A stretch of 64,000 nt of DNA from NCBI RefSeq assembly GCF_954871325.1, contig NC_088778.1, forward strand, positions 186,001 to 250,000, read 5' to 3'. The stretch comes from Gordionus sp. m RMFG-2023. Its lineage: Eukaryota; Nematomorpha; Gordioida; Chordodea; Parachordodidae. Position numbers and translations under genes: made by a program. This document shows, piece by piece, positions 51,225 to 63,300 of the stretch. Position 1 is the first letter of the stretch. Each line of letters begins with the position of its first letter. The notes below the pieces were generated by a model. The model made no database searches. It was not told where the DNA came from and was given only the letters and a program-made list of their open reading frames with translations.

Positions 51225-51620
51225 CACACCAACTTGGGTGTACGGCATCTGTTATACAAAATATTTAGATAAGTTGGTAGACGGGTTGGCAAATTTTTTG
51301 ACAAAACGATTGGGAAGTGTTAAAAGTAAAAATATAGTATATAAAGACCTCTAGAAGGAAAAATGGAATGATGCAAATCTCGATATAAACTTTAATGATA
51401 AATAAAAACAATTGGCCATTTTTTTGAAGATTCAAAAATAGCAAAACAGCGGGTGGTAAAATTGATTCCAAATATTTATACACTTATAGCAATTCGCATT
51501 TAAAAATTTAACGTGTGCTTAGTATTCAAGCCTAAATGATTTTCATATATAAAGTATGTATACTATATATATTATTAAATATAGGAATTCTCAACCCTTA
51601 AGAGCTCGGTTTGAATCTAT
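51225..51620. repeat. dispersed 390-bp repeat, copy 2
   Basis: Same orientation as 12846-13230 and aligned along most of its length, with scattered indels. Confidence 0.65.
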
Positions 51621-51824
51621 TGTGATTGGTTAAAAAAATTGATTTTTTATATAAATTCTAGACGATATATTTGTTTTCAAAAATAACGTTTTTTTAATTT
51701 AATATAAATTTTGGATAAATATTTATTTTAGAGCAAAGTTTAAACACTCTTCTATAATTTGTAAAGTTTTATGAATATTTATTATACCTAGATATTATTT
51801 CAATCATAATTTGTCAATTTAGAG

Positions 51825-52115
51825 CAAGTGGGGCTTTCTAAACCATACACGTAATTATGGCAGTAAAAAAAATTCAAAATCTTGAAAAAGCAATTTCGTG
51901 GCTATTTTATGATTGGAATTTAGGGTATATTAAGAAATCATAATTTTTAGATCCTTATTTTTTTGATTTCTAAAATGATTGTTAAATTAACCAAGATTTT
52001 TTTATATATAATTAGTTTTAATTTATAAGTATTATGATATTTTGAACATTATTAATAACTAAAAATGCATTTCAATTTATAATGGCCTAAGAAAACAATG
52101 ATTTAGGAAGCCCCT
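51825..52115. mobile_element. miniature inverted-repeat element, GGGGCTTTCTAAACCAT ends
   Basis: Left GGGGCTTTCTAAACCAT is the inverse, with two mismatches, of right ATGATTTAGGAAGCCCC. About 290 bp, non-coding. No TSD seen. Confidence 0.5.
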
Positions 52116-53529
52116 TGAAGTGGTTTGCCTCACCCCGCTATTGGGGCTTGTTGGACAAAATTTTCACTTTTACAAAAAATAAAATTTTAAAAAAATGATT
52201 ATATTCTTAAATTTTTTTAATAAGGCACCTTTATAGAGTATAGTTTTAGGTATCCAATCATATATTATTTTTTATATTATCAAAAAAAAAACAAACCTAG
52301 GAGCTATAAGCATTTTTGTAAAAATTGATTCTACTATCCCCAGTTTCCCACACATTATTACAATAAAATTAATGAAATATGATTGAAAAATTAGTTTAAA
52401 GAAATTGATTGTTTTACTACTATTTAGGATTAAGTAAAAGATGTGATTTTTCTAAATTACCAATGACCCTGAGATGGAAAGTTCTTAGGGGTAAGATTGC
52501 AAATATTTAAATTTTCATATTTGTTGTTTATAATTAATACATTTTATTTACAAATTATATAAATTTAAAAAAAAAGAATAATCTTCACAATATTGGCACT
52601 CATAAAATGAATGACTCCAATCACAACTTCAATGTTCCCATTCGGGATATTTGATTACTATGGTTATCTTTTGCCGCACAAATGATTTTTATTTTTATCG
52701 TTTTTTTTAGAATTTAATAATTTTTTTACAATGCAATTTGGTGCTCTTTAATTTCCAATCTTATTCCCTGACATTTGTCCCCTGGGTAATGATTTAGCCT
52801 AAATAGCTATATAACCTATTCAAGATGAGTTAAAACTTCGGATAAAAATTAATCCATACATTAGGTAGTATGGCATATAAATTTAATAAAAATTTACAGT
52901 TAAATGGAATCAATTTCACTAAATTTGCGATTTTAATAAGGAACTTTTAGCAGTACCTGTTTGAGAGCGTATGATAATTTTTTTTAGTTAGATATAAAAT
53001 GATGATAGAATTAAGCTTTATTTAGTGTGATTTTCATGCGAAATTCATGTTGAGATAATGTTGTTAATATATTATATAATTATAAGATATTGTAATATAT
53101 AATATATTTTCTCGAATAGTTTGGTTTATTTAATAATGTTGAGTGAGAAACTCTCGCATAATTTATTTGAACACTATAATTGTACCGCAATATTTCTAAA
53201 ATAAAATGGTTATCCTGCTCAACAGTTATAAATTTTTATTAATATTACTAAACTAAGTAAATAGTCAATGCCAAATTAGTATATCTTTGCAATTAAGGAT
53301 TCACAAGATGATACAGAAGAAAACAGTAGTACCTCTTGATCCAAACACTAGTATTAATCATCCAATAATGAATTAGACGTATTTTGTACAATATTCTTCT
53401 TGCTTTTCGCGCACTCATTCTTCTTCATCGATAGGCAATATATCATCTAATTTTTCTGATATAGGGATTAATATTTTGTATGCCGTTTATTTTGCCTTTA
53501 ATCTATGTATAATGATTGTCCATACCTAG

Positions 53530-54091
53530 AATCATTTCATAAATTATTATTGGAAAACGTAAACCATTCCAATCTCCATAAGCAGGAATGGTTCGGATTT
53601 AGGTGGAATAACTACAAATCAAATTATTGTCAACCTTTAATACAGACGCTCATAAATTTCAGTTTTTCGCTATCGGTATTAATGGCTGGTATAGCTAATC
53701 CTTGGTTGAGCAATTCGCACTAAAATATCTTAAATGCACCATAATAATCATTATATATATTCCTTAATTATATTTGCCCTCAGTAAACTATTGGTACAAA
53801 ATATTGAAAGGAAAACTTTGTCACGATCAGGACTTTAAAAATAACATCATTGAGATGATAAAAATAACATTATTTACAAAAAAGAATTACTCTGAAATAG
53901 GCAATCTAAGTTGGTATATTAAAGACTTATTAGAAGACTTCTTATCCGTTGAGTACCTTTTTTTAGCAGTTTATGATGTATTTGATACAAAGTTCTCTAC
54001 AATGTGGATCATATATCAAATTATTAGAGAACCGATTTCAAAATTTATTCCTTTGTCTGCTATATGTTATGCGTATATACACGTGAATTAA
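53530..54091 (+). CDS. unknown two-exon gene fragment
   Basis: Exon 53530-53688 (phase 1 in, phase 1 out at a GTATAG donor) joins 53784-54091 (CAG acceptor, stop TAA at 54089; or a GTGAAT donor just before it). Together about 154 residues: ESFHKLLLENVNHSN, EWFGFRWNNYKSNYCQPL, then NYWYKILKGKLCHDQDF and DLLEDFLSVEYLFLAVYDVF, ending SAICYAYIHVN. I do not recognise a family. An upstream exon is needed. The second exon has a decayed tandem copy right after it, which supports its being a real unit. Confidence 0.5.
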
Positions 54092-54244
54092 AAAGATAAA
54101 ATCAAAATATATAATTAGCGACACATCAATGCAATTCTTAAATGAGTGCCAAAGACAGACCAGGAGACCAATTAATGGATCTAGAAACCCATTTCTTTTT
54201 CAGATTCTTTAAACCCAATAACATCAAATATATTATCATGATTA

Positions 54245-54545
54245 AAATATTCTATATTTAAAAGTTTTGTCACAATCAGGACTTGTAAGATATAGGTATT
54301 ATGGTTAAAAAAAAGAAATATTTCCCCTAGGAAAATATTATTCAAAAATAGTCAACCAGAAAATTTTACAATTAGCAGCTAGGATATGAATAAAACTCTA
54401 TAAAAAATTCACCGTCAAGTATCATATATGTGGCAGTTTATAATTTATGGGATAAGGTCATCTATAATGTGAATCATATATCAAATATTTAGAAAATATT
54501 TGCCAAATTATTTTCTGTGTATGCTTATATTTAAAATATTTGAGA
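54245..54545 (+). pseudogene. decayed copy of the preceding exon
   Basis: Aligns with 53795-54080 over its whole length: TTTTGTCACAATCAGGACTT against TTTGTCACGATCAGGACTTT, then GGCAGTTTATAATTTATGG, AATCATATATCAAATATTT and the final TATGCTTATAT. Several indels and stops break the frame. Confidence 0.7.
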
Positions 54546-55757
54546 AGATATTGTTCTTACCTAATACAGAGACTTCTACATCTCTTCCCACCAAGTAAGA
54601 TATTATATTTTGCCCATTCAACCTCTCCCCCTATTCTAAACCTACCCCCCTAAACTTTAACCCAAATACTCCAACTTTTAGTAAGGACCACCTCAGATGT
54701 TATACAAATGGCGATGACGTCTTCGTAACTACCTATTCCTATTTCAATTTTAGATGACAATCTTGCTTTATAAGCCCCCACCCCCCCCCCCTCCTCCTCA
54801 AGATAGAAGTCCCACATAATAGTTTTGATTTTCGTTACTTAATTTCAAATACATTCCACTTTATTTTAATGTCTCTTGATACTCTTCATCGATATTGTAA
54901 AAAAAAATTCTAGATTATCTTTTTAAATGGTAGCTATCAAATAATAAATATAAAAATATAAGTAATATATTTTTTTTACAAAAAATAAGATGGATGAAGA
55001 AAGCAATAAAAGGAGTTTAAAGAATAAATCTCAGTCTGGGAAAAATATGCAATCATTTTTAGTATCCATTTTAATTCTATTATATTTTTAAAAAAAATGA
55101 TATCCTAAAAAAAACTTATAATTATTTTTTTATCGTAAAATATCGTTTAAGATGATTTATTTCAATTACTTTTTGGGGAGAAAGTATGAGGGGATTATGA
55201 GCTAGAAAGTCAGCATCAAATATTGTTGATCTAACTGAAGTATATTTTAAATTATTGATGCTATATTTTAAGAATTAGAAACATTATTATATTACAAATT
55301 ACAAGAAGAGTTTATATATCAACATAGCCTATTTTTATATTTAATAATATTTACCTTCAATTTCATAGCCAATATAGGAGGGTGGGATGCAAATCCACCC
55401 CCCCCCCTTGAATGCAGAATTTTTAATATAAAATTTATTTTAAAAAATATTTTTTTTATGAATTGTGAATAGTAAAGTATTCTTTTTCGAATAGGATGTA
55501 TATTTTAAATTTTAGAGAAAAGTTAAATTAAATTTGGGTATAATATATCCTAGTTTAATAATATTTTTTATCTTAAAATTTAAAATAGCCAGGATTTCGC
55601 TAAGGGGAGAAACACTATTTAGTAAGTTTTTACCTAAAATTTATAAGAGGTCTCTAGGTTCATCTATTGAAGACCTGTGACTATATTTGATACTTATAAA
55701 ATAATTTTACGTTTTTACCGTTTTTTAAATTTTTTCTTCCAGAATCTTCTTTATAAT

Positions 55758-56959
55758 CATAGGCGTAGCCAGGATTTTCCTAAGGGGGGGGGTGGGATTA
55801 AAAATTACTGGGGGCCTCGCCCCCATACCCTATTTTAGGCGGGCTTTCGGCCCGCTTTTGCCGGCCATCGGTCGAGTTACCTTAGTCTATATATAGTCAT
55901 AAAATATTTTTACATAGGAGGTTAATTTTAAATTAAAAAAATAAGCCTGGAACAAATATGAAATATATTTTTATTAGTTTATATAATATATAATAAATTA
56001 CTTGTATTTACATTAATATATAAGCATGGTAATAATTTATTCTAAACAAGTATAAGAAATTTGTTTATAAAAAGTAAGTAGCCATATAGTTGATATTCCT
56101 CTATTATACAGAATTAGTTACAAAATACTAGGTAAAATTTCATTTTCACAGACATATTTATTAGTTAGAGATTATATTACAGTTAGTATTATAACAAATT
56201 TTACTAATCAATGCTCTTGATAATAAATATAGCAACAATTTTCATTCAATATTTAATGCCATCTATTTATTTTAAATAAAAAATGATATTAAAAATTAAT
56301 CTTCATATTTATCCAACCATGTTTTAAAAGATATTTTCTGATATCCTTATCAATATTTTATAGTTTTCTTATAAAATATATAATTCGCTATATTTGTAAA
56401 AATTACTTATTGTCATATGATAATTCATAAAATTAGATATACTGTAAATCTACGACATATAATATTCCACTGTTTATATTGTGCTTTTTTATTTAATTTA
56501 TGATTTAATTTTATCAATATTATAATTATATTTCACTTTTATTTAGATAAATAAATTAAAATTACTCACTTTATAAAAATTATATTTGATATATTATATT
56601 ATTTAGTAATTTTATGGATCTATTATTAAAAATTATAATACATTTCACTTTTGTCTTAAGAATTATTTTGGCTTATATTTCTTAAAAAGCATTTTGGTTC
56701 ACTTTTATATATATAAATACTTTTTCCCAGAAATGGATAAATTATGATGAATAGTTTTATAAAAAAATAATAACTTTCACATTCTTTCTTTCAAATTATT
56801 GTTTATAATATATGCATACATTTTTGTGGGTCAGGGAGTGAGAGGAGGACTAAGGGGGATATTTTTTATTAGCTTAAAATGATATACACAAAAAGTGATA
56901 AATTTCTGAAAGGGGGGGGGGCGGTTTCCCATTGTCCCCCCTCCCTGGCTTCGCCTATG
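55758..56959. mobile_element. 1.2-kb non-autonomous hAT element with perfect 8-bp TSD
   Basis: Bounded by TTTATAAT on both sides (55750-55757 and 56960-56967). Ends CATAGGCGTAGCCAGG and CCTGGCTTCGCCTATG, followed inside by G- or C-runs. The left part has a GC-rich block with the hairpin GCGGGCTTTCGGCCCGC. The rest is AT-rich and non-coding, and matches the 8458-11325 element in inverse orientation. Confidence 0.92.
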
Positions 56960-56978
56960 TTTATAATGATATAAGGGT

Positions 56979-57085
56979 GATAGCCGGGGAGGTGTTATTG
57001 GCTTAAAATTATATTAACATTAACAGAAAATTTCAGATGAGGAGAGAAAATTTCCTCTTAACCTTCCGCCCCGGCTATGCCTATA
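56979..57085. mobile_element. short miniature element, ATAGCCGGGG ends
   Basis: About 107 bp. TAGCCGGGGAGG on the left is the inverse of CCGCCCCGGCTATG on the right, 20 bp beyond the previous element. Confidence 0.45.
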
Positions 57086-57286
57086 GAAACTAAATTATCA
57101 TAATAATAATTCATCATATTCATGTATATTTAGTGGATATAAAAATGCCAGCTGAAAATTTAAAATTGTGATTGCCATAATTTTTTTTTAAACTTGATTA
57201 AACCGGCAAAATATTTATTATATCATAATCAAATGGATTTACTACAGGTACAGATTATTTAAAATAATTCTTATATATTTTGTTAG

Positions 57287-57358
57287 GTGAAGATGATGGA
57301 TCCTTCTGAAATTTATCGCCCTGAAAAGATAAATATTGAAAAATTTCGAAATTATGAT
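57287..57358 (+). CDS. MIOX: MIOX first coding exon
   Basis: After a TTGTTAG acceptor. Encodes MMDPSEIYRPEKINIEKF, then RNYD, ending at a GTAAAT donor, phase 0. The DPS...YRP...FRNY pattern is the N-terminus of animal MIOX. Confidence 0.8.
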
Positions 57359-60300
57359 GTAAATCAAATTTATAAGTATCTTTCATTTTAAGCTTCTGCA
57401 AATTTTTTAAAACTATATTAGTCAAATATTAAATTTTAAAATATTAAATCATAATATTTTGGGTAATTTCAACTATCAAATAAAAAAATATAGTTATCTA
57501 TTAATTTGAGTTTTACATGAATATAAAACGTTGGACAAATGTTTAGACCATATTTTTTATATACTATAGTTGTATTCAATTATACAATTTTTTTATAAAC
57601 TATAAATTTTTAAAAAAAATATACATAATCTTTACCCTTTATCACTACATGGTATCCTTCATACTGTAAACTATGGCCTTTGAAGTATTTTGAAATGTAT
57701 CTTAGATATTAAATAGCACTTTTATGTGAAAATTATGGAAAACTTTTAGGTTATTATTCCCAATTTTTTACTCTTTTGTTGCAGATAATTTTCTATTATA
57801 TTGGCTATTAATTAAAGCATACAAACTTAAAAGACCAAAAAAGAATCCATATAATTCTATCAGTCATCACCATTTTCCATGAATTGAGGGTATAAATATA
57901 AAGGGACAGAGTTTGTTAGAGTTTATAACAGATTAAATGGGCCCCATATTATTTTATTGCATATAAAATGTTATTTATTTCATAGAAAATTTTGCATCTC
58001 CCAAAAACACACTCTTAGATATGACACTGGCTCAATTTTTTTGAAAACATTTATATTTAAATTCCATGTATTATATTTTAATCAGGGGTTGGTGAGCTTA
58101 GAGGCATTGGGTGGGTTTTTTGCCCACCTGCTCATGCCTACCTATACTTTTAGTGGGCATGGTCAGGTTTTTTAAAATATTTTCAACATTGGCCAGGTAA
58201 ATTTTTGATATTTTTCAGGCAATATATTTCATAATATCACATATTATATATATGTTTACTTAAAAATACATTTAAATAAATAAATAAAGAGCGAAACTAG
58301 CCATTAAAACAATTTATAAAGGGCGCCCCCATTGTAGACATCTAGTGCAGCTTGAGTGGCCAATAAAAGTTTTGAATAGTTTTTAATGCCAATAATATGG
58401 CACATTTATGTCGTTTTCCCTCTGTAAATAATTTATTACAATTAGGGGCAGATCATGCCAGGTAAAGATAATTAGTACTAAACTAAAAATTAAATGTTTC
58501 ACAGGGTCGGTTCTGTTAGGAATTTTATGGCATGACTTGCTTCTTAAAGGTTTATTCATATCTCAAATAAATTTAAGCAATTGTTTTAATAAAGATGTTC
58601 AAATTGGCTAGGCTTGATTTAATTTTTAAATTTTTTTAAAAAAATTGCAAATAATCTAAATCCAAAATAAGATCTAATCAGTAAACCCTGTCCAATTTCT
58701 TATCAAGAAAATTCGGGTAACTCCCTAATTTGGCCAAAATTTTTGAGTCCCAATCGAATTCCTGTTGACCACACTATTAGAAAATGAAAGATCGGAATAG
58801 ATTGGGCAAAAAAAATCTTGGTTCCAAGGTGCTCAAATTGGACAGGGTTTACTATTTGACGAAATTTTTTTTTTGGCAATATTAAAAGTTTAAATATTTT
58901 AATTGTCAAAAAACGAAAAAAAAATATAATTTATACCTTTTAAATTTTAATATCAAAAAAATGGAAATTGAATTGTAAACAAGAATTTTTGAACAGGAGC
59001 CAAAATCTTATATAAATATTTCTGGGAATTTGAAGCCATTCATGGATAAATTCATTCATTCATTATTTGCGCAAGTAAATCACGTGCCTCATTCATGGAT
59101 ATAAGTCCAATTAATTCATTCACTCATTTTTGAACATGACGGAACTGCCAATCCTTATTTCGCAAATTTATATAAAATTATTATATCATTTAGAAAACGG
59201 AAACAGTTTAGAACTTATTTTTATCTGAAAAAAAATAGAATTTATTACCCTCTGTCTCCATTTCCTTTTGGCCAACTTTTGTCAGTTAAAGTTAGGGATA
59301 TCCGCCCATAACAGATACAAAAAGTAACTGTTATGGGTGTATCTCTTTCTCTCTCTGACCATAACCTTTTCTCATTCCGGTGTTTAAAACTGTCATATTT
59401 TAAATTAAAAAATGTCATATATTGCTGTTGTGACCACTGCCTACTTAATTCACTCTTATTTATTTCACGGATCTCCTAAACAAAATTTGACTAAATTCAA
59501 TTTATTCAATGCAGAATAAATAAATAAAAAATATTAAAACTGAATTTTTACAAAATTTCGCTTCCCTTTTAATAGGGAAGCGCATAATTCAATTTCATAA
59601 TTATCCTGCAAAATTTAATTTCTTACATCTAAAAATAGAATATCAAAATTAAAATACAATTTCACAATGATCTTGCCAAATTTAATTCCTATATCTAAAA
59701 AATAAAAGAAAAATATTAAAATACATTTTCATAATGATCCTGCAAAATTTAATTAATATTATACATGCGAATACATACTTTCAAAAATTATCAAATATGT
59801 CTTGCCACCTCATTCACGACAATATATAAATAAGTTTAGGTTAATTTCGGTTATCATTTATCCGTGTGAACATGTCAACCAATATGATAGGCGGTGTTTT
59901 TATTTATATCCTTAATTTTTCTATGGAGGTTCGGTTGACCCTTGATTCGTCTATTTATTTTTAATAATGGTTTGGTTACGTATAAACGCCGTTGTTAATT
60001 AGCCATATATATAATAAATATACACCTTTTACAGGTTGGGACTTGGGTCTCTGGCCCAGGTCTGTAATTAGAGTCAGCTTAGCCCGAACAGCCCGTCGAA
60101 GAGAGGTTTTTTGGTCTGGCCCATAAAAAATTTTTTGGACAAATTGTCCAACCTACCCCAAAAATATTTCTGTCCCCAGCATCTGTAGACAGATTTTTGG
60201 CGGTGATTTATATATTTTTTTAAATAATATTTCTTTTAAATGAAAAAAAAAATAAGGTAGAAAATGGCTGCCCTCCTCATGTTAAAGCTACCTATTACAA

Positions 60301-63300
60301 GATGCATTCTTTGCAAACCCTCGATTTTGTTAAGGAAATGGTATTAACTAATATTTATTTTTTTATCTTTATCTAAATAATTATTCCTCATATTCCACCA
60401 GGAAAACCCGGACATAATTCTGGAACCAACCTTGATATTTTACCGATTTAATTTTGAATTAAAACTTCTTTCTTTTAAACCAATCAAAGGCCTTATTTTT
60501 TATTTGTTTATCATCTCTCTTTAAATTTTGAACCAATGTGATAAATATAAAAAAAATTTCGTTCATGAATTTGGAACTTCTAAACATATCAACTAAGAAT
60601 CCCTTTTTGCAATATATAAATGTTGCATATCTTTTGACAATCATTTTTATAACATATTGAAACACAGACAACACACATATGAGGTTTCCTTTCTACATCG
60701 CTAGAAAACTCAAAAGAATTAGGGGTTTGGCTTATATCTTTCTAGAAAAAATTTCTAAAGTAGATTTGAAATTAATATTGACTCGTAATTAAATTGAGTT
60801 TTTTTTAAGAAAATGGGGTAGGGGGATCATCAATATTCCCAAATGTTCTCAATTCTGGGAACAAAGTTGTTCCTCCATTTTAACGATTTTTATATTAAGT
60901 TACAAGCTTTTGATCACTTTCCTAGCATCTATTAATATTATTTTTAATATTATACTTTTTTAGATTTTTTATATGAGATATGGCGAGATTCTTAATTTTT
61001 AGCTGCTTAGAACCTATCCCGCTTATTTATGACTGCAATTATATTAGAAAATTAAGTTTTTTTATTAAATATATGCCCACGGTTTTTTTAACTAGGACAT
61101 AATGGGGCGACAGCTCGATTAACTGTGTATTTCCTTTGATGGACCGGCGTCTATCAGAATATTGTGCTTCTTTCCAGGGATTCAAACCGGTATCCGGGGT
61201 TGTTAACCTGGGCATATTTTTGAGAATTCCATGAAATATTCTCTTGGGATTTACTGAATGAAGAAATATTCCCAAAATTCCATTAAAAATTAGCAAACCT
61301 ATTTGCAATGTATTGGGTGTGCTTGCGCATGGACTAAATTTATGCCCAAGTTAGCATAATAGAAGTCTTCCCAGTCGTAAAATTTATTCCGCCCTTCTTA
61401 TAGATATAATTTGACAATTAATTTATATACGGCTCAATTTAGCGATAAAATTTTAAAGAAATACATTTTTGCTTTACATAATTTTAATAGACTTTTCTTT
61501 GTGAAAAAGTTGAACCCAAACCCGAACCGATATTCGTTACGGTTTCGATCCCGGTTATTTTTTCCATTTTTTTAAAAAACATCTTTAAACATAGTCGTAT
61601 CTATATTTCAGTGTATTCGTCGTCTTCTTGCGACACGAAAAAAATATATAAACAAAATTAATAAATCAAACGATACATTAAAAAAGCACAAAAAATGGCT
61701 CAAATTCGACAAAATACAGCTGACATTAATGGAGGCCTTGGAGCTCATGAATAAAATCGTGGACCAAAGTGACCCTGATGTAAATAAAATTAAAAATTTG
61801 ACAAAATATAAAATTGTCATTTTTTTGAGGAGGTAAATAATGTTTAATTGTTTTTATTTATCTTTAAAATATTAAATATCAGATTATTTATTTTTTTTTA
61901 GAGGAAAACAAAAACTTTTTTTTGCATTACAAATTTTGATACATTTTAAAATGATGGAAGCCTTCCCGGATGTAAATTTATTTTTCCAGCCAGATCGTGC
62001 AACCGGATCTAAATCTTTTATTTAGTTAATCCAGCTGTTCGGATTCTAAAAATGATAACAGGATACAACTTTTTATATAATTATCCGGTCGGATCCGAAT
62101 TTCAAAAAAATAACCTAATACCAATTTTAATTATCCGGCTAGGTCGGGTACAAAAACCGGCAATTTAAATTGAACCCAAATTTCTCTACCGGATTTGATG
62201 ATCTCTAATTTTATCCCGGTTTTTTTTCCCCGAATCAAAATTATTTTTCGAGTTTTTTTTTATTATAATTTATGATATTTTGTTTAAAGACATCGTTACC
62301 AAATATAATTCATTCGTTTCAAACTGCCGAAAGAATTAGGAAAGAATATCCAGATTTAGGTTGTTTTTCAAATATTTTGATATAAAAAAAAAATAATGTT
62401 TTATACCCTACGTCCTAAGCTTTTACCTTTCCTTAGCATCATTCCATTTTTACAAACAAACCTGAGCTTTTAAAAAATTGACTTTAAGACATGGCGCTAA
62501 CTACTCTGTTAACGGCTGCATTGAAACCAGACTTTATTTAGAAGAGTGGATTCAAAATTTTGGCACTTAAAAGGAGTGCGAGGCAGGGATGGGAATCCAG
62601 CTAAATTTTTGGTCGGGTTCGGTTTAAGGTTAAAAAAGATAGTTCGGTTCGGGTTTGGTTCAAGGAAATATTTTTGAACGGGTTCAGTTCGGTTTTTAGA
62701 ATTTTTGAATTGATTAAAAAAAATATTCTATATTTTAAATCATAATTTTAAAAAAAACCAGACATAAATTCTATTTTATTTATAGGCAAAATATATTTAA
62801 AAATACAAAGCATAGTCATGTATATATTTTAAAAAAAATTTATTTAGACGTATTTGAAAATAGTATTGAATGTCAAGTAAATTATTAATATTTGTATTTA
62901 CAATTATACAAATATCTTATATTTATTTAGACAATGCACTGAACCCGGGTTCAAATGTGAAAATTTTATAAACGGGGTTCGGTCCGGGTTCAAATTTTTT
63001 CCCCAAAACCCGGGTTTTCTTCTCCGGGTTCGGTTGGAACCCCTGGACACGGAATTATTTCGTTGCACCTTCAAAAATTGATTCTAAAAATAAGGTACCA
63101 TCCATCAATGTGTTTTGCTAAATCGCGCCATTTTTTGCCGATTTTGAACGGAACAGAAAAACTGAGTTTTTTAGGCGATAAATATCATGCTTAGCCTTAA
63201 GGGATTTAACCCTACAAGAATGGAAATTGATCGACGCCTAATAAATAAAAGTAGCGATTCAAGGCTATTTTCAGCACCCGCGTTTAAAAACTGAACTGAT

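Larger units (their letters stand above)
50618..53529. other. spacer, M13 copy 2 promoter side to unknown gene
   Basis: AT-rich. Holds the second dispersed repeat (51225-51620) and a 290-bp inverted-repeat element (51825-52115). The promoter of M13 copy 2 should be just above 50617, but no motif was convincing. Confidence 0.45.

Noticed and set aside
61180-61230. tRNA-like B box (GGTTTGAATCC, minus strand)
   Set aside because: No A box or cloverleaf stems around it.
61039-61308. 89-codon minus-strand frame in MIOX intron 1
   Set aside because: No splice context, no recognised domain, and it sits in an intron on the opposite strand.
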